Positions 1-7,197 of a stretch of DNA of 50,405 nucleotides are shown piece after piece (position 1 is the stretch's first letter; the number at the start of each line of letters is the position of its first letter). This DNA is from Rikenellaceae bacterium (GTDB taxonomy: Bacteria > Bacteroidota > Bacteroidia > Bacteroidales > Rikenellaceae): assembly GCA_015059875.1 (NCBI GenBank), contig SUZQ01000010.1, positions 1 through 50,405 of the forward strand, in the 5' to 3' direction. The position numbers and the translations under genes were made by a program. Below the pieces are notes generated by a model. It ran no database searches. It saw nothing but the letters and a program-made list of their open reading frames with translations, and had not been told where the DNA came from.

Positions 1-1348
1 CGGCAGCAGTACCTACAGCCTGACCAATCAGGGCGCAAGTCGCCATTACGCGTGTTGCCGAGAATGCCATGTGCGAGGTAGAGATATCGCGACCTGCAAA
101 CATCAAGTTAGGAACATTCACCGAGTATAGGCAGTCGTAAGGGATGCCATAGCCCTGTTTGATAGGGTAGTCGTATCCAGCAGGGCCTCTGTTGAAGAAT
201 CCGTTAGGGTTGTGGTCATCAAGTCCCCAACCACCATACGCAACAACATCCTCGAAGTGTCCGCCCGAAACAACATCCTGCTCTGTAAGGGTGTGCGGAG
301 CGACATAACGAGTAGACTCGCGCTTGCCAGGGATGGAGCCAACCCATACCAAGTCGAAATTGCGCGCTACGCCATTAGGATGGTTTTTGAGATACTCCCA
401 AACTCCGTATGCAATCTTCTTCAGCTCGAACTGAATCTCGTTTGCATCGAAGATTGTATCGAAGTTCTTGCCCGAACACTCTATCCACCAGAAGTTGTTA
501 TTATGTACCTGGTTGAGGTATTTATAGTGAATCTTTACCCCAGGAATTGTAGATTTTGGAGTTGCATAGTTAAAGTCGTCGTCGGTGAACTTGTATGCCC
601 ATTGAGGAGCATAAAATGGGTGATGCTCGTTGGTTCTGCGCAGCTGCAAAAGGATAGAGTTGCCCATTGTTGTGTTGTTCGCAACGGTTGTAGAGAGATG
701 CTCCTCATTGTAGGTGCTTTTTGCCTCTGTACCTCGGCGATACTTTGCACCTGAAATACGAAGAATGCCATCTCCCGTGCAGTCCAAGAACAACTTGCCC
801 GAAATGGTGTACTCGGTGTAGTTGTTGCTGTTCCAGCACTTTACGGCTGCAATCTCCTCGCCACGCATCACGACATCGCGCACCGAAGTGTTGAGCAAAA
901 GTCGGATGTTTGGCTCTTCAATAACTGTCGAATAGAAGATGTCATCCCACAACGGATAGCGTTGCAATGGATTGTAGTAGATATTTCGGCACTGCATCTC
1001 CTCTATGATACCTGCCTCCTGGCACTGATTCTCGCGAACACCTACAATACCCATTCGCATCTCGCTTGAAGCGTTACCACCAAGCACAGGGCGATCCTGA
1101 ATAAGGATAACTTTCGAGCCGTGACGAGCAGCCGAGACTGCGGCGCAAATACCCGATAATCCACCACCGCAGACAACAATCGGTGCATCCATCTCGACAT
1201 GGCGTATCACCTTGTCGTTCTCGTTGGTCTGGAATGCTGAGCCCTGCTGCTTGCGGGCAAGTTCCACACCCGTAATCTGCGCGGTAGCATTAGTTGAAAG
1301 CATTGCAGTTGCTACAATCGACGCAACAATAGTGAAGAATTTTTTCAT
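1..1348 (-). CDS. Exported FAD-dependent oxidoreductase (FAD_oxidored type), partial
   Basis: The frame opens at an ATG at 1348 and stays open for about 449 codons to the window edge, so the C-terminus is missing. Residues 1-23 form a Sec signal peptide (MKKFF, hydrophobic core, ending ATAQ). A Rossmann FAD-binding motif VVCGGGLSGICAAVSAARHG follows near residues 58-77, then ILIQDRPVLGGNASSEMR, typical of the FAD_oxidored family (PF12831) that is often secreted in Bacteroidales. A second FAD-contacting segment (FAGRDISTSHMAFSATRVM) lies near the cut end. Substrate unknown; family members often accompany polysaccharide-degradation genes. It has its own consensus promoter directly upstream and is not in an operon with glyA. 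Confidence 0.85.
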   Translation of the reverse strand, partial: MKKFFTIVASIVATAMLSTNATAQITGVELARKQQGSAFQTNENDKVIRHVEMDAPIVVCGGGLSGICAAVSAARHGSKVILIQDRPVLGGNASSEMRMGIVGVRENQCQEAGIIEEMQCRNIYYNPLQRYPLWDDIFYSTVIEEPNIRLLLNTSVRDVVMRGEEIAAVKCWNSNNYTEYTISGKLFLDCTGDGILRISGAKYRRGTEAKSTYNEEHLSTTVANNTTMGNSILLQLRRTNEHHPFYAPQWAYKFTDDDFNYATPKSTIPGVKIHYKYLNQVHNNNFWWIECSGKNFDTIFDANEIQFELKKIAYGVWEYLKNHPNGVARNFDLVWVGSIPGKRESTRYVAPHTLTEQDVVSGGHFEDVVAYGGWGLDDHNPNGFFNRGPAGYDYPIKQGYGIPYDCLYSVNVPNLMFAGRDISTSHMAFSATRVMATCALIGQAVGTAA

Positions 1349-1376
1349 AAGTTTTTTAGTGATATGTGATTTTTTG

Positions 1377-1408
1377 CAAAGATATGAAATATCTACAAAT
1401 AAAACAAA
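1377..1408 (-). promoter_or_regulatory. Bacteroidetes-type promoter of the FAD oxidoreductase
   Basis: On the minus strand TTTG (1405-1408), a 20-base spacer and TATCTTTG (1377-1384) match the Bacteroidetes sigma consensus TTTG-N19-21-TAnnTTTG. It lies about 28 bases before the ATG. The TTTG box is part of the T-tract of the glyA terminator. Confidence 0.8.
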
Positions 1409-1434
1409 TAGGCAATCTTTTTCGGACTGCCTAT
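1395..1434 (-). terminator. Rho-independent terminator of glyA
   Basis: Read on the minus strand, a 10-bp stem (ATAGGCAGTC paired with GATTGCCTAT, one G:U) with a 7-base loop is followed by TTGTTTTATTTG, about 24 bases after the glyA stop codon. Confidence 0.8.
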
Positions 1435-1458
1435 CTGTCTGTTTTACTCTTATGTCTT

Positions 1459-2739
1459 TTACCAAGCAAAGAGAGGGTACTGCTCCATCAAGGCGTTTAC
1501 ATCCTTGCGAACAGTGGCGATGTTCTCCTCGTTCTCTGCGTCAGAGAGTACGCGGTCAATCAACTCCGCAATGTACTCCATCTTATCCTCCTTCAAACCA
1601 CGAGTGGTGATGGCAGGAGTGCCGAAGCGCAAACCCGAAGTCTGGAATGCCGAGCGCGAGTCGAATGGTACCATGTTCTTGTTGGTTGTGATATCAGCCG
1701 CAACGAGGGCCTTCTCGGCAACCTTTCCTGTCAATTCAGGGAACTTGGTGCGAAGGTCTACCAAGATAAGGTGGTTGTCCGTACCGCCCGAAACAATCTT
1801 ATATCCGCGAGCTGTGAGAGCTGCCGACAACGCCTGCGAGTTGCGAACAACCTGCTGCTGATACTCCTTGTACTCTGGAGTCAAAGCCTCGCCAAATGCT
1901 ACAGCCTTTGCTGCGATAACATGCTCAAGCGGGCCGCCCTGAATGCCTGGGAATACGGCAGAGTTGAGAATCTGCGACATCTTCTTCACTACACCCTTCG
2001 GAGTGGTCAAGCCCCATGGATTGTCGAAATCCTTGCCGAGCAAGATTATACCGCCACGAGGGCCGCGCAAGGTCTTGTGGGTAGTGGAGGTTACGATGTG
2101 TGCATACTTAACGGGGTTCTCAAGCAGACCAGCTGCGATAAGACCTGCCGTGTGTGCCATATCAATCATTAGCAATGCTCCAACCTTGTCTGCAATTTCG
2201 CGCATACGCTTGTAGTCCCACTCACGCGAGTATGCCGAAGCTCCACCAACGATAAGTTTAGGCTTGCACTCCAATGCTTTCTGCTCCATCTCCTCGTAAT
2301 CTACGCGACCATCCTCCTCGCGTACCGAGTAGCTTACCGCATTAAAGTATGTTCCCGACATATTTACTGCCGAGCCGTGCGAGAGGTGACCTCCGTGCGA
2401 GAGGTTCAAGCCAAGGAAAGTATCTCCTGGCTTCAACACTGCGAAGAATACCGCCATATTTGCCTGCGCACCTGAGTGAGGCTGCACATTAGCGTACTCA
2501 GCACCGTAAATCTTGCAGAGTCGCTCAATAGCAAGGCTCTCCACCTTATCGACAACCTCGCAACCGCCATAGTAACGCGCAGCAGGGTAGCCCTCAGCGT
2601 ACTTGTTAGTCAAAACCGAACCCATAGCCTCCAGTACCTGTTCGCTAACAAAATTCTCCGATGCAATAAGCTCAATGCCTCGCATTTGACGGCTACGCTC
2701 TTCGGAGATAAGGTTAAAAATCTGTTCGTCTCTCTTCAT
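1459..2739 (-). CDS. glyA: Serine hydroxymethyltransferase
   Basis: A 426-residue protein, the usual length for bacterial SHMT. It converts serine and tetrahydrofolate to glycine and 5,10-methylene-THF in the cytoplasm, using PLP. Visible signatures: [10 protein letters not shown] near residue 21, [13 protein letters not shown] at 48-59, [10 protein letters not shown] near 88, [10 protein letters not shown] at 191-200 (Asp193 and His196 contact PLP), and [15 protein letters not shown] with the Schiff-base Lys222. Full length, no disruptions. It is transcribed divergently from fabG across a 135-bp gap and ends in its own terminator, so it is probably monocistronic. Confidence 0.97.
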   Translation of the reverse strand: MKRDEQIFNLISEERSRQMRGIELIASENFVSEQVLEAMGSVLTNKYAEGYPAARYYGGCEVVDKVESLAIERLCKIYGAEYANVQPHSGAQANMAVFFAVLKPGDTFLGLNLSHGGHLSHGSAVNMSGTYFNAVSYSVREEDGRVDYEEMEQKALECKPKLIVGGASAYSREWDYKRMREIADKVGALLMIDMAHTAGLIAAGLLENPVKYAHIVTSTTHKTLRGPRGGIILLGKDFDNPWGLTTPKGVVKKMSQILNSAVFPGIQGGPLEHVIAAKAVAFGEALTPEYKEYQQQVVRNSQALSAALTARGYKIVSGGTDNHLILVDLRTKFPELTGKVAEKALVAADITTNKNMVPFDSRSAFQTSGLRFGTPAITTRGLKEDKMEYIAELIDRVLSDAENEENIATVRKDVNALMEQYPLFAW

Positions 2740-2809
2740 TTTTCTTCTATTTTATTGTTAATCAATATCTTGCATTGTGAAGATGAAAAAACATCTTCCA
2801 TTCATACTA

Positions 2810-2817
2810 CAAAATTA
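2810..2817 (-). promoter_or_regulatory. Probable -7 box for glyA
   Basis: TAATTTTG on the minus strand fits TAnnTTTG; no exact TTTG lies 19-21 bases upstream. The leader to the glyA ATG would be about 65 bases. Confidence 0.4.
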
Positions 2818-2840
2818 CAAGTATTTTCAAATAAAAACTC

Positions 2841-2848
2841 TATCTTTG
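2841..2848 (+). promoter_or_regulatory. -7 box for fabG
   Basis: TATCTTTG matches the Bacteroidetes -7 element and lies 26 bases before the fabG ATG. The upstream -33 element is weak (TTTT rather than TTTG). Confidence 0.6.
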
Positions 2849-2874
2849 TCCGAAACTTATAAACAAATTATAGT

Positions 2875-3621
2875 ATGAAACTACTCGAAGGTAAGGTTGC
2901 GTTCGTTACAGGAGCTACTCGCGGCATTGGTCGTGCTATCGCTCTCAAATTTGCCGAGCAGGGGGCAAATATCGCCTTTACATATCTCTCATCAGTTACT
3001 GCCGCCGAGTCGCTCGTTGCCGAAATTGAGGCTCTTGGTGTGCGTGCCGTAGGCTTTGCATCTAATGCCTCAGACTTTGAGGAGGCGCACAAAGTTGTCG
3101 AAAAGGCTGTTGCCGAGTTCGGTCAAATAGATATTCTTGTAAATAATGCAGGTCAAACCAAAGATGGACTCATCTTGCGTATGAGCGAGGAGCAGTGGGA
3201 TTCGATTATCGATACCAACCTTAAATCGGCATTCAACTTTACGCATGCAGTTGTGCCATTGATGGCGCGTCGTCGCGCGGGTGCAATCGTAAATATGTCA
3301 TCGGTTGTGGGTACGAACGGAAATGCTGGACAGGTAAACTATTCGGCCTCGAAGGCGGGACTTATCGGACTTACCAAATCGGTAGCAAAGGAGATGGGCG
3401 TGCGCGGAATACGCTGCAACGCCATCGCTCCAGGCTTTATCGTTACCGATATGACCGACAAGTTGAATGATGATATTAAAGCTAAACTCGTTGCCGATAT
3501 CACACTCGGTCGCATGGGAACGGCTGAGGAGATAGCAAATGTCGCCCTATTCCTCGCAAGCGATATGTCCTCTTACATTACGGGAGAGGTGATAAAGGTT
3601 GCGGGGGGAATGAAAGGGTAA
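2875..3621 (+). CDS. fabG: 3-oxoacyl-[ACP] reductase
   Basis: A 248-residue classical short-chain dehydrogenase, the size of FabG, the NADPH-dependent beta-ketoacyl-ACP reductase of type II fatty acid synthesis. Seen: cofactor motif VTGATRGIGRAIAL at 11-24, VNNAG at 89-93, catalytic Asn115, Ser143 (NMSS) and the YxxxK pair Tyr156/Lys160 (YSASK), then IAPGFIVTDMTD. The end AGGMKG is also FabG-like. It is not next to acpP or fabF, so the assignment rests on sequence pattern alone; other SDRs are close relatives. A 125-bp hairpin element begins within its stop codon. Confidence 0.88.
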   Translation: MKLLEGKVAFVTGATRGIGRAIALKFAEQGANIAFTYLSSVTAAESLVAEIEALGVRAVGFASNASDFEEAHKVVEKAVAEFGQIDILVNNAGQTKDGLILRMSEEQWDSIIDTNLKSAFNFTHAVVPLMARRRAGAIVNMSSVVGTNGNAGQVNYSASKAGLIGLTKSVAKEMGVRGIRCNAIAPGFIVTDMTDKLNDDIKAKLVADITLGRMGTAEEIANVALFLASDMSSYITGEVIKVAGGMKG

Positions 3622-3744
3622 AAATCGTTCTGAACGGCTCTTTTTGAGTCGCACTTCTGATGGCGAGTTCCTCACATAGCTTTACTATGCTGCGGACTCG
3701 CCACATTGTTTGTCTCAAAAATAGCTCGCTCATAAGCGATTTTT
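3620..3744 (+). repeat. 125-bp hairpin element with conserved core, copy A
   Basis: Imperfect inverted repeat. The outer arms start AAAAATCG and end CGATTTTT, and inner arms GGCGAGT/ACTCGCC flank a core TCCTCACATAG-(N)-ACTATGCTGCGGA at 3669-3695. It starts inside the fabG stop codon and ends in a T-run, so it could act as a terminator. Copy B at 40822-40946 has the same length and core offset. Confidence 0.75.
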
Positions 3745-3813
3745 TTGGTTTGGCAGAGTTCTGAGCGACAAATTTTGCACCGCACTGCAGTAGCCGAGAT
3801 GCATTTGTATTGA

Positions 3814-3859
3814 GGTTAATAAAATATCGGGTATCCAATTGAGAGGACACCCGATATTT
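3814..3859 (-). terminator. Terminator of the 3878-4375 gene
   Basis: A 15-bp stem (AAATATCGGGTGTCC with GGATACCCGATATTT, one G:U; hairpin 3822-3859) with an 8-base loop is followed on the minus strand by TTATTAACC, about 18 bases after the stop codon. It may also stop readthrough from fabG. Confidence 0.7.
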
Positions 3860-3873
3860 CTGATATTTACTGT

Positions 3874-3900
3874 ATTCTTAACTCTTAATTCTTAATTCTG
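3874..3900. repeat. Heptamer array (AATTCTT type)
   Basis: About 3.5 heptamers of AATTCTT/AACTCTT. The array overlaps the 3' end of the minus-strand gene ending at 3878 and encodes its last residues (ELRIKS) and stop. Confidence 0.7.
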
Positions 3901-4375
3901 TTACGCTCTTATAGACAAGCTCCTCGAATGCAAATGCCTGCATTGCGCAGAACTTACTGCGAGGCGAGTAGTAGCAATCTACGGTTACGCCCGCGATATC
4001 GCTCTCTCCGAGTGTCTCAAGCGCAACTCTGTCGCAGTTATTTACAATATCAACCACCTTTGCCTGAATCGACTTTTCGAACGAGTAGCTCTTGTGAACG
4101 AGGTAGCACTTATCTTCAGTGTGATATGGCGCGCCGCCGCCAAAGATGCGAATCGCGCAGAGTATCACGCCGATAAGAGCTGTTGCACCTCCGACTAATA
4201 CTAAAGCCGATTTAAGGTTATTGGCATCGGAGCCATTCTCGATGAAGTAGTTGGCAACAAGGATGGCGACGCCTACTAAAAGTGTTACAAGGGGTATAAT
4301 GATGCTTTTACGACGCTCAACTACAACGCCGTTAGACGAGGCACATAATGCCTCGATGAAATTTTTTTGTTCCAT
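3878..4375 (-). CDS. Small two-TM membrane protein, unknown
   Basis: A 165-residue protein I do not recognise. A basic N-terminal stretch (VVVERRKS) precedes two hydrophobic helices at about 25-43 (IIIPLVTLLVGVAILVANYF) and 59-78 (ALVLVGGATALIGVILCAI) joined by a short polar loop. A cytosolic-looking tail of about 85 residues with scattered Cys follows. The last six codons come from a heptamer repeat array, so the C-terminus may be variable between strains. No catalytic motif seen. It sits downstream of the 4450-4812 gene on the same strand. Confidence 0.65.
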   Translation of the reverse strand: MEQKNFIEALCASSNGVVVERRKSIIIPLVTLLVGVAILVANYFIENGSDANNLKSALVLVGGATALIGVILCAIRIFGGGAPYHTEDKCYLVHKSYSFEKSIQAKVVDIVNNCDRVALETLGESDIAGVTVDCYYSPRSKFCAMQAFAFEELVYKSVTELRIKS

Positions 4376-4422
4376 TTCTTTACTATATTTTACTTTGTGT
4401 TAAATTTTGTTTGCTTGCGATT

Positions 4423-4446
4423 AACGATTTTTAGGGTTAAATCGTT
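4423..4446. repeat. Perfect inverted repeat after a small gene
   Basis: AACGATTT and AAATCGTT flank an 8-base loop, immediately after the stop codon of the 4450-4812 gene. No T-run follows on either strand, so it is a weak terminator candidate. Confidence 0.4.
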
Positions 4447-4449
4447 CTA

Positions 4450-4812
4450 TCACAGCCTTAACTGACAAAGCATATAGAGATAGAAATCTATCGCTCTGGC
4501 GCACGAGCCGAGGCGATGTATAAATAGCGACACGGGGTAGTTGAATATTACCGATATATGCCCGATGTTTGCAGCACTAATATTTCGTTGCTGCATGTGT
4601 CGCTGTGTGTTTATCGTGGTTGTCTGTACCGATGGCGCGGTGATGGTTGAGGTGCGCTCGATATCGATATTGTGGCGATTGTTGCAGAGGAGTTGCTCGT
4701 GGTGTCTGTCACAAATCTCGCAACTATCGCTCTTTGGGCTCTGCAAAGCATCTCCCATCTCGAAAATTAGAGCTCCGAGAATAATGAGTAGTATTTGTAA
4801 ATATCTCTGCAT
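4450..4812 (-). CDS. Small exported protein, unknown
   Basis: A 120-residue frame whose first 18 residues (MQRYLQILLIILGALIFE) look like a signal or membrane anchor. The rest is polar, with a CEICDRHHEQLLC cluster near residues 31-43 and a C-terminal LGSCARAIDFYLYMLCQLRL. The Cys/His spacing might bind metal, but this is only a suggestion. A full consensus promoter sits immediately upstream, which supports a real gene. The -7 box ends only 7 bases from the ATG, so the mRNA would be leaderless or the start lies at Met19. Confidence 0.6.
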   Translation of the reverse strand: MQRYLQILLIILGALIFEMGDALQSPKSDSCEICDRHHEQLLCNNRHNIDIERTSTITAPSVQTTTINTQRHMQQRNISAANIGHISVIFNYPVSLFIHRLGSCARAIDFYLYMLCQLRL

Positions 4813-4819
4813 TGCGTTA

Positions 4820-4850
4820 CAAAGGTAACAAAAAAAAGTGTGATGACAAA
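4820..4850 (-). promoter_or_regulatory. Consensus promoter for the small exported protein
   Basis: Minus strand TTTG (4847-4850), 19-base spacer, TACCTTTG (4820-4827). The TTTG lies in the loop of the bglX terminator hairpin and the spacer covers its T-run. Confidence 0.8.
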
Positions 4851-4864
4851 TTTATCACCACACT
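4830..4864 (-). terminator. Terminator of the GH3 beta-glucosidase
   Basis: Minus strand stem AGTGTGGTGA/TCATCACACT (one G:U) followed by eight T, about 28 bases after the stop codon. Confidence 0.9.
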
Positions 4865-4892
4865 CAGACTACATTATTTTGTCAATCTCGCG

Positions 4893-7175
4893 TTATTTGA
4901 CAACAAACTCGGCAGTCAGCAAATCTTTATCACTTGAAGAAGCTCCGACCATAACCTTGAATGCACCAGACTCAACCACACGCTCCATATCGAGGTTGTA
5001 GTAGCGCAAGTGTTCAGGGGTGAGAGTAAAGGTAATGCGCTTGCTCTCGCCTGCTTTCAATGCCACACGCTCAAAGCCCTTCAACTCCTTGACAGGGCGC
5101 GTTACATCGGAGATGCAGTCGCGAATATACAACTGTGCAATCTCGACACCATCACGCTTGCCCGTATTCTTAACCGTTACACTCGCCTCGATATTCTCAT
5201 TTGCCGCAATCTCGCTCTTGGAGAGTTGGAGGTCTGAATATTCGTATGTTGTGTAGGAAAGGCCATGTCCGAAGTGGTAGAGTGGCTTGTTAGGAAGATC
5301 CTGCAACTTGTAACGATAGTGCGATGGCTTGTGGTTGTAGTACATCTGAATCTGTCCCGACGAGCGTGGGAATGTAATAGCGAGCTTTGCCGATGGGTTT
5401 ACCTTGCCGTAGAGAATCTCAGCAACCGCCTGACCTCCAACCATTCCAGGCTCCCAAGCGCATACGATTGCAGGAAGATGCTCGTCTTCCCATACAACTG
5501 CTTGAGGGCGACCAGCTACGATAACAAGAATTGTCGGTTTGCCACTTGCATATACCTTCTTTACCAAATCCTGCTGCAAGCCGTAGAGGTGTATCTCTGC
5601 GCGATCTTGATTTTCGCCACAGGTCTTTCCGCCACGACGAGCGCGAAGGCTTGTTTCGCCTGCTACAACGATGTTCAAATCTACGGTGCGAGCCAAACGA
5701 GCAGCCTTATCCACATTCTCCTGCTTCATCCTCTTTGGTGTGTTGCCTTGGTCTACGAAGAGGAAATCGGTCTGTGGAGCAACTTCGCGCAAGCCTTCGA
5801 GAATAGTGGTTACATTCTCTGGCTTTTGAGGAGCAGCCCAATCGCCCATAATATTCTCATCATCGGCATTTATTCCCGTAACGAGAACTCGTTTATACTT
5901 CTTTACATCGAGTGGAAGAATACCATCATTCTTCAAGAGTACGATGGAGTTGCGGGCAGCCTCCAAAGCGGTAGCACGATGCTCCTCGCACATACGAATC
6001 TTGCGTCCCTCCTCGGCATCACAGTATGGATTTTCGAACAACCCAAGACGGAACTTTGCGGTAAGAATACGGCGTACAGACTCATCTATACGGCTCTCAG
6101 GAATGCGTCCCTCCTTGACCAACTCAACGACCTCCTCGTTCCAATGAATACCGTGCATGTGCATATCCATACCCGCCATAATCGACTGGTAGTAAGCCTC
6201 TTTGCGGCTTGGTGCAGCTTTGTGGAGTGTGTGAATACGCTCGATATCCATCCAGTCGCTCACTACAAAACCCGTGAAGCCATATTCGTCACGCATCTTC
6301 TCCTCCATCAACCACTTGCTCTTGTGACAAGGGATGCCGTTAATCTCGTTGTGAGCTGTCATCAACGAACCTGCCAATCCCTCGCGGATAGCCTTCTCGT
6401 ATGGTGGAAGGAATACCTCGAGTAGTGTACGCTCCGAGATATCACTCGGTGCGTGGTTCGCACCATTTACGGGTTGTGAGTCTGCGATGCAGTGCTTGAT
6501 ACAAGCCAATACATCATCTCCGCCCTGCATATCGCCTTGATAGCCACGAATATGAGCCAAACCCATCTGACCGACAAGGTAGGTGTCCTCGCCAAAAGTC
6601 TCGCCTACACGACCCCAACGGGCATCGCGTGCAACATCAATATTTGGGTTGAAAGTCCAATGCATATTCATTGCTCGCATCTCCTTAGCGGTCTGTCGAG
6701 CAATGGTGTAGGCCATTTCGGTATCGAAAGAACAAGCTTGACCGATACTTGTAGGATAGGCGGTGTTGTTTGGAGCAAGGCAGTTGCCGTGAATTGCGTC
6801 AATACCTAAAATCAACGGAATACCGAGGCGCGACTCCATCGCAAGGTGCTGCAACTCGTTTGCCTCCTCAGGTGTCAAAACATGGAGATACGAGCCAATC
6901 AACCCCTGCTTTGTCCACTTACGGAGTGTGTCCGCGTTGATACCAGGGTAGTAGCCTTGTGCGTCTTGATTGTCGGCTTGAGCCTTCTTGTCGCGGGTTT
7001 CAACATGGACAACTCCGCAGAATTGGTTCATCTGTCCCACCTTCTCCTCGATGGTCATCTGTGAGAGCAATGACTCAACACGCTTCTCAATGGGAGCATT
7101 AGGGTCTTTGTAATCGACTTTGCAACACGATACGATTGCAAAGGCTACAACTGCAAATAGAGCTAACTTTTTCAT
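4893..7175 (-). CDS. bglX: GH3 beta-glucosidase, periplasmic lipoprotein
   Basis: A 760-residue glycoside hydrolase family 3 enzyme. The N-terminus has a lipobox-type signal (AFAIVSCC, Cys17 or Cys18), so it is probably anchored in the envelope. Order: GH3 N-domain (about 30-360) with the nucleophile Asp307 in FVVSDWMDI, GH3 C-domain (about 395-620), and a fibronectin-III-like domain (about 665-750). Length and order match BglX, which releases terminal glucose from oligosaccharides. It starts 22 bp after pheT and may be co-transcribed with it. The loop usually KHFAGYG reads KHCIADSQ, a family variant, so substrate preference is uncertain. Confidence 0.92.
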   Translation of the reverse strand: MKKLALFAVVAFAIVSCCKVDYKDPNAPIEKRVESLLSQMTIEEKVGQMNQFCGVVHVETRDKKAQADNQDAQGYYPGINADTLRKWTKQGLIGSYLHVLTPEEANELQHLAMESRLGIPLILGIDAIHGNCLAPNNTAYPTSIGQACSFDTEMAYTIARQTAKEMRAMNMHWTFNPNIDVARDARWGRVGETFGEDTYLVGQMGLAHIRGYQGDMQGGDDVLACIKHCIADSQPVNGANHAPSDISERTLLEVFLPPYEKAIREGLAGSLMTAHNEINGIPCHKSKWLMEEKMRDEYGFTGFVVSDWMDIERIHTLHKAAPSRKEAYYQSIMAGMDMHMHGIHWNEEVVELVKEGRIPESRIDESVRRILTAKFRLGLFENPYCDAEEGRKIRMCEEHRATALEAARNSIVLLKNDGILPLDVKKYKRVLVTGINADDENIMGDWAAPQKPENVTTILEGLREVAPQTDFLFVDQGNTPKRMKQENVDKAARLARTVDLNIVVAGETSLRARRGGKTCGENQDRAEIHLYGLQQDLVKKVYASGKPTILVIVAGRPQAVVWEDEHLPAIVCAWEPGMVGGQAVAEILYGKVNPSAKLAITFPRSSGQIQMYYNHKPSHYRYKLQDLPNKPLYHFGHGLSYTTYEYSDLQLSKSEIAANENIEASVTVKNTGKRDGVEIAQLYIRDCISDVTRPVKELKGFERVALKAGESKRITFTLTPEHLRYYNLDMERVVESGAFKVMVGASSSDKDLLTAEFVVK

Positions 7176-7197
7176 TATCTGTGTAGTTTTTTATGGT

